Shown here: one piece after another, positions 62,172 through 64,000 of the stretch
Layout of the letters: each line of letters begins with the position of its first letter
Position numbering within the stretch: the stretch's first letter is position 1
Source: Misgurnus anguillicaudatus
Lineage: Eukaryota; Chordata; Actinopteri; Cypriniformes; Cobitidae
NCBI RefSeq assembly: GCF_027580225.2
Contig: NC_073357.2
Span: forward strand, 44,168,001-44,232,000
Length of the DNA stretch: 64,000 bases
Direction: 5' to 3'
Position numbers and translations under genes: made by a program
The notes under the pieces: generated by a model
Told to the model about the DNA's origin: nothing
The model's input: the letters and a program-made list of their open reading frames with translations, nothing else
Databases searched by the model: none

Positions 62172-62183
62172 ACCCCCTCCCCT
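62172..62183 (-). other. Polypurine tract
   Basis: On the minus strand, AGGGGAGGGGGT sits right before the 3' LTR and overlaps the stop codon of the chromodomain frame. It would prime plus-strand DNA synthesis. Confidence 0.8.
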
Positions 62184-62440
62184 AGGAACGCCCCTTGGCG
62201 TTCCCAGTCTGCTTTACCTGAAGATTGTAATCATCAATAAGGCGGTGATCCAGTATGTCCCGAGCAGGAACCCACCTTCTCTCCTCCGGACCGTAACCTT
62301 CCCAATCCACCAAGTACTGAAAACCGCGTCCCCTCCGTCTAGAGTCCAGAATACGATTAACCAAATACGTGGTCTCCCCATTAACGATACGAGGCGGGGG
62401 GGGAACCGGGGCAGGCGGATTAAGACGGGAAAAAAATCAC
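62182..62440 (-). CDS. pol: Chromodomain tail of the gypsy polyprotein (frame-shifted)
   Basis: In another frame from the main pol segment, the minus strand encodes [20 protein letters not shown] followed by [17 protein letters not shown], a chromodomain with the aromatic residues Y, W and W at expected places. In chromoviruses it follows integrase and guides insertion to modified histones. A proline-rich linker precedes it. The frame joins the integrase frame if one base is absent from the seven-A run at 62430-62436, so a one-base insertion at that homopolymer separates it from pol. It could also be a sequencing error. The frame ends with TAG at 62184-62182. Confidence 0.85.
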
Positions 62441-64000
62441 CGGTTTAATTTTGGACACATGAAACACGGGATGAACCCTCCTGTACGCCGGTGGAAGGCT
62501 AAGACGCACTGTTACCGGATTAATGATCTTGGTAACAGAAAACGGGCCAATAAATTTGGGAGCAAGCTTATTCGAAACGGAACGCATCGGAATGTTCTGG
62601 GTTGAAAGCCACACTCTTTGACCGACGACGTATCGGGGAGGCTTCGACCGGTGGCGATCGGCCTTAGCCTTGGTGCGCGACCTTGCCTGGAGCAGAGCTC
62701 TACGAGCTCTGGTCCAGGTGCGGTGACACCTCTGGACTAGTGCGTTTGCGGAGGGAACCGACACCTCGGATTCAGTACTGACAAAATTAGGTGGTTGGTA
62801 CCCTAAACTACACTTAAATGGAGACATGCCCGTAAATGACACTGGCAGAGAATTGTGTGCGTACTCCACAATTGAGAGTTGTTGACACCAGGATGAAGGA
62901 TTGTTGGAAGCCAAACACCGCAATGCCCTTTCGACATCCTGATTGGCTCGCTCGGTTTGACCATTGCTCTGGGGATGGAACCCGGATGAAAGACTAACAG
63001 TCGCTCCTAACAATTTACAAAACTCTCGCCAAAATTTGGACACAAATTGGGGACCCCTGTCAGAAACCACGTCTGTCGGAAGGCCATGTATACGGAAGAC
63101 GTGGTTAATGACAGTTACCGCTGTTTCCTTGGCTGATGGCAATTTGGGCAAGGGGATGAAATGAGCCGCCTTCGAGAACCGGTCCACTACGGTTAAAATC
63201 ACCGTATTACCCTTAGAGGGTGGGAGGGCGGTAATGAAATCTAGCGAGATGTGGGACCAGGGTCTCGAAGGGACAGACAGCGGTAAGAGTAACCCATCTG
63301 GAGGTCGATTGGAAGTCTTACCAACAGCGCAAACCGAGCAAGCCAAGACGAAATCGTGGACATCACGAGCCATACCAGGCCACCAAAATCGTTGCTTGAC
63401 TAGAAATTTAGTTCTACTAACCCTTGGGTGACAAGCAACACTGGAACAATGACCCCACTGGAGAACGTCTGACCGTAACCCCTCCGGCACAAATAAACGG
63501 TTCGGTGGGCAACGAGCCGGGGGCGTTACCCCTTCTAAGGCAGTCAAAACCTTCGATTCGACCTCCCATCTCAGCGCGGAGATAATGATGGTCTCCGGTA
63601 AAATGGGCTCGGGAGTAGCAGTACGATCGGAACGCTCAAAAAGACGGGATAAAGCATCGGGTTTGATGTTTTTGGAACCCGGCCGGTAAGAAAGTGTAAA
63701 ATCGAAACGACCGAAAAACAATGCCCACCGAGCCTGCCTGGAGTTAAGTCTTTTAGCAGTTCTAATGTATTCGAGATTCTTATGGTCCGTCCATACAATG
63801 AAAGGTACACCCGACCCTTCAAGCCAGTGACGCCATTCCTCCAGTGCCAATTTGACGGCCAACAGCTCTCGATTGCCAATGTCATAGTTAACTTCCGCAG
63901 GAGATAAACGATGAGAATAATACGCGCAAGGATGAACCTTTCCGTCTGAGGATGCGCGCTGGGATAACACTGCTCCTACCCCCACCTCTGACGCGTCGAC
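62420..64000 (-). CDS. pol: Gypsy pol: RNase H and integrase, partial
   Basis: The frame is open to the window edge; 5' is missing. Residues counted from the GTG codon at 63985: the RNase H aspartate lies in VDAS just upstream, with Glu40 (GNREL), Asp67 (WTDHKN) and Asp110 (KPDALSR). Integrase follows: zinc-binding His179, His186, Cys216, Cys219, then catalytic Asp249 (SLDF), Asp309 (VSDRG) and Glu345 (GQTER), spaced 59 and 35 residues as in the family. A GPF motif (480-482) marks the GPY/F module. All visible catalytic residues are intact. The frame ends at a TAA at 62422-62420 after the A-run frameshift. The protein copies RNA into DNA and inserts it. Confidence 0.93.
   Translation of the reverse strand, partial: VDASEVGVGAVLSQRASSDGKVHPCAYYSHRLSPAEVNYDIGNRELLAVKLALEEWRHWLEGSGVPFIVWTDHKNLEYIRTAKRLNSRQARWALFFGRFDFTLSYRPGSKNIKPDALSRLFERSDRTATPEPILPETIIISALRWEVESKVLTALEGVTPPARCPPNRLFVPEGLRSDVLQWGHCSSVACHPRVSRTKFLVKQRFWWPGMARDVHDFVLACSVCAVGKTSNRPPDGLLLPLSVPSRPWSHISLDFITALPPSKGNTVILTVVDRFSKAAHFIPLPKLPSAKETAVTVINHVFRIHGLPTDVVSDRGPQFVSKFWREFCKLLGATVSLSSGFHPQSNGQTERANQDVERALRCLASNNPSSWCQQLSIVEYAHNSLPVSFTGMSPFKCSLGYQPPNFVSTESEVSVPSANALVQRCHRTWTRARRALLQARSRTKAKADRHRSKPPRYVVGQRVWLSTQNIPMRSVSNKLAPKFIGPFSVTKIINPVTVRLSLPPAYRRVHPVFHVSKIKPVIFFPS

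Larger units (their letters stand above)
61677..64000 (-). mobile_element. Ty3/gypsy chromovirus-type retrotransposon, 3' part
   Basis: On the minus strand the order is RNase H, integrase, chromodomain, polypurine tract, 3' LTR. That is the order of Ty3/gypsy elements with a chromodomain. Reverse transcriptase, protease, gag and the 5' LTR lie beyond position 64000. The coding part is largely open, with a single visible frame break, so the copy is fairly young. I cannot check LTR identity within the window. Confidence 0.92.

Overview
This window reads as non-coding DNA from a teleost fish, most likely a cyprinid (zebrafish/carp group). The case rests on repeats whose sequences I recognise from cyprinid genomes: two tRNA-derived SINE pieces (one DANA-like), MITEs starting AGGAATAGTTCACCC or AGGAACACGCCC, hAT-type MITEs starting TAGGGATGCACCGAT, an L2-clade LINE and a chromodomain Ty3/gypsy retrotransposon. 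AT-rich background and long CA, AT, GA and G runs also fit. I found no convincing exon of a conserved host gene. Nearly all short open frames are chance or lie inside repeats.

Layout. 1-5.6 kb: small repeats and a two-level hAT nest (4036-5318 holding 4288-4740). 5.6-9.6 kb: plain sequence with one candidate conserved block. 9.6-11.7 kb: a dead L2-type LINE split by another transposon. 12-16.3 kb: no gene seen. 16.3-18.1 kb: two inverted-repeat elements and two SINE pieces. 18.1-27.5 kb: fewest transposons, and rich in short TAAT/ATTA and POU-like motifs, so the best place for developmental enhancers. 27.5-32.5 kb: microsatellites and more nested MITEs. 35.3-39.0 kb: the most striking object, one hAT-type element with its own target-site duplication, holding 22 tandem copies of a ~120 bp monomer and a second hAT-type element with its own duplication. 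39.1-42.9 kb: more MITEs. 43.2-44.7 kb: a promoter-like block and the decayed exons of a small gene. 45.0-54.5 kb: MITEs, a 105 bp AT array and a dense hAT cluster. 56.2-61.6 kb: four inverted-repeat elements flanked by TTAA, one carrying a THAP-like zinc-finger relic. 61.7-64.0 kb: the 3' part of a Ty3/gypsy element on the minus strand (RNase H, integrase, frame-shifted chromodomain, polypurine tract, LTR), running off the window.

Nothing here forms a pathway. The useful content is a record of transposon activity: repeated 8-bp (hAT-like) and TTAA (piggyBac-like) target-site duplications, several of them exact, give a relative order of insertions. Class names come from memory of the families and from target-site structure, not from a database search.
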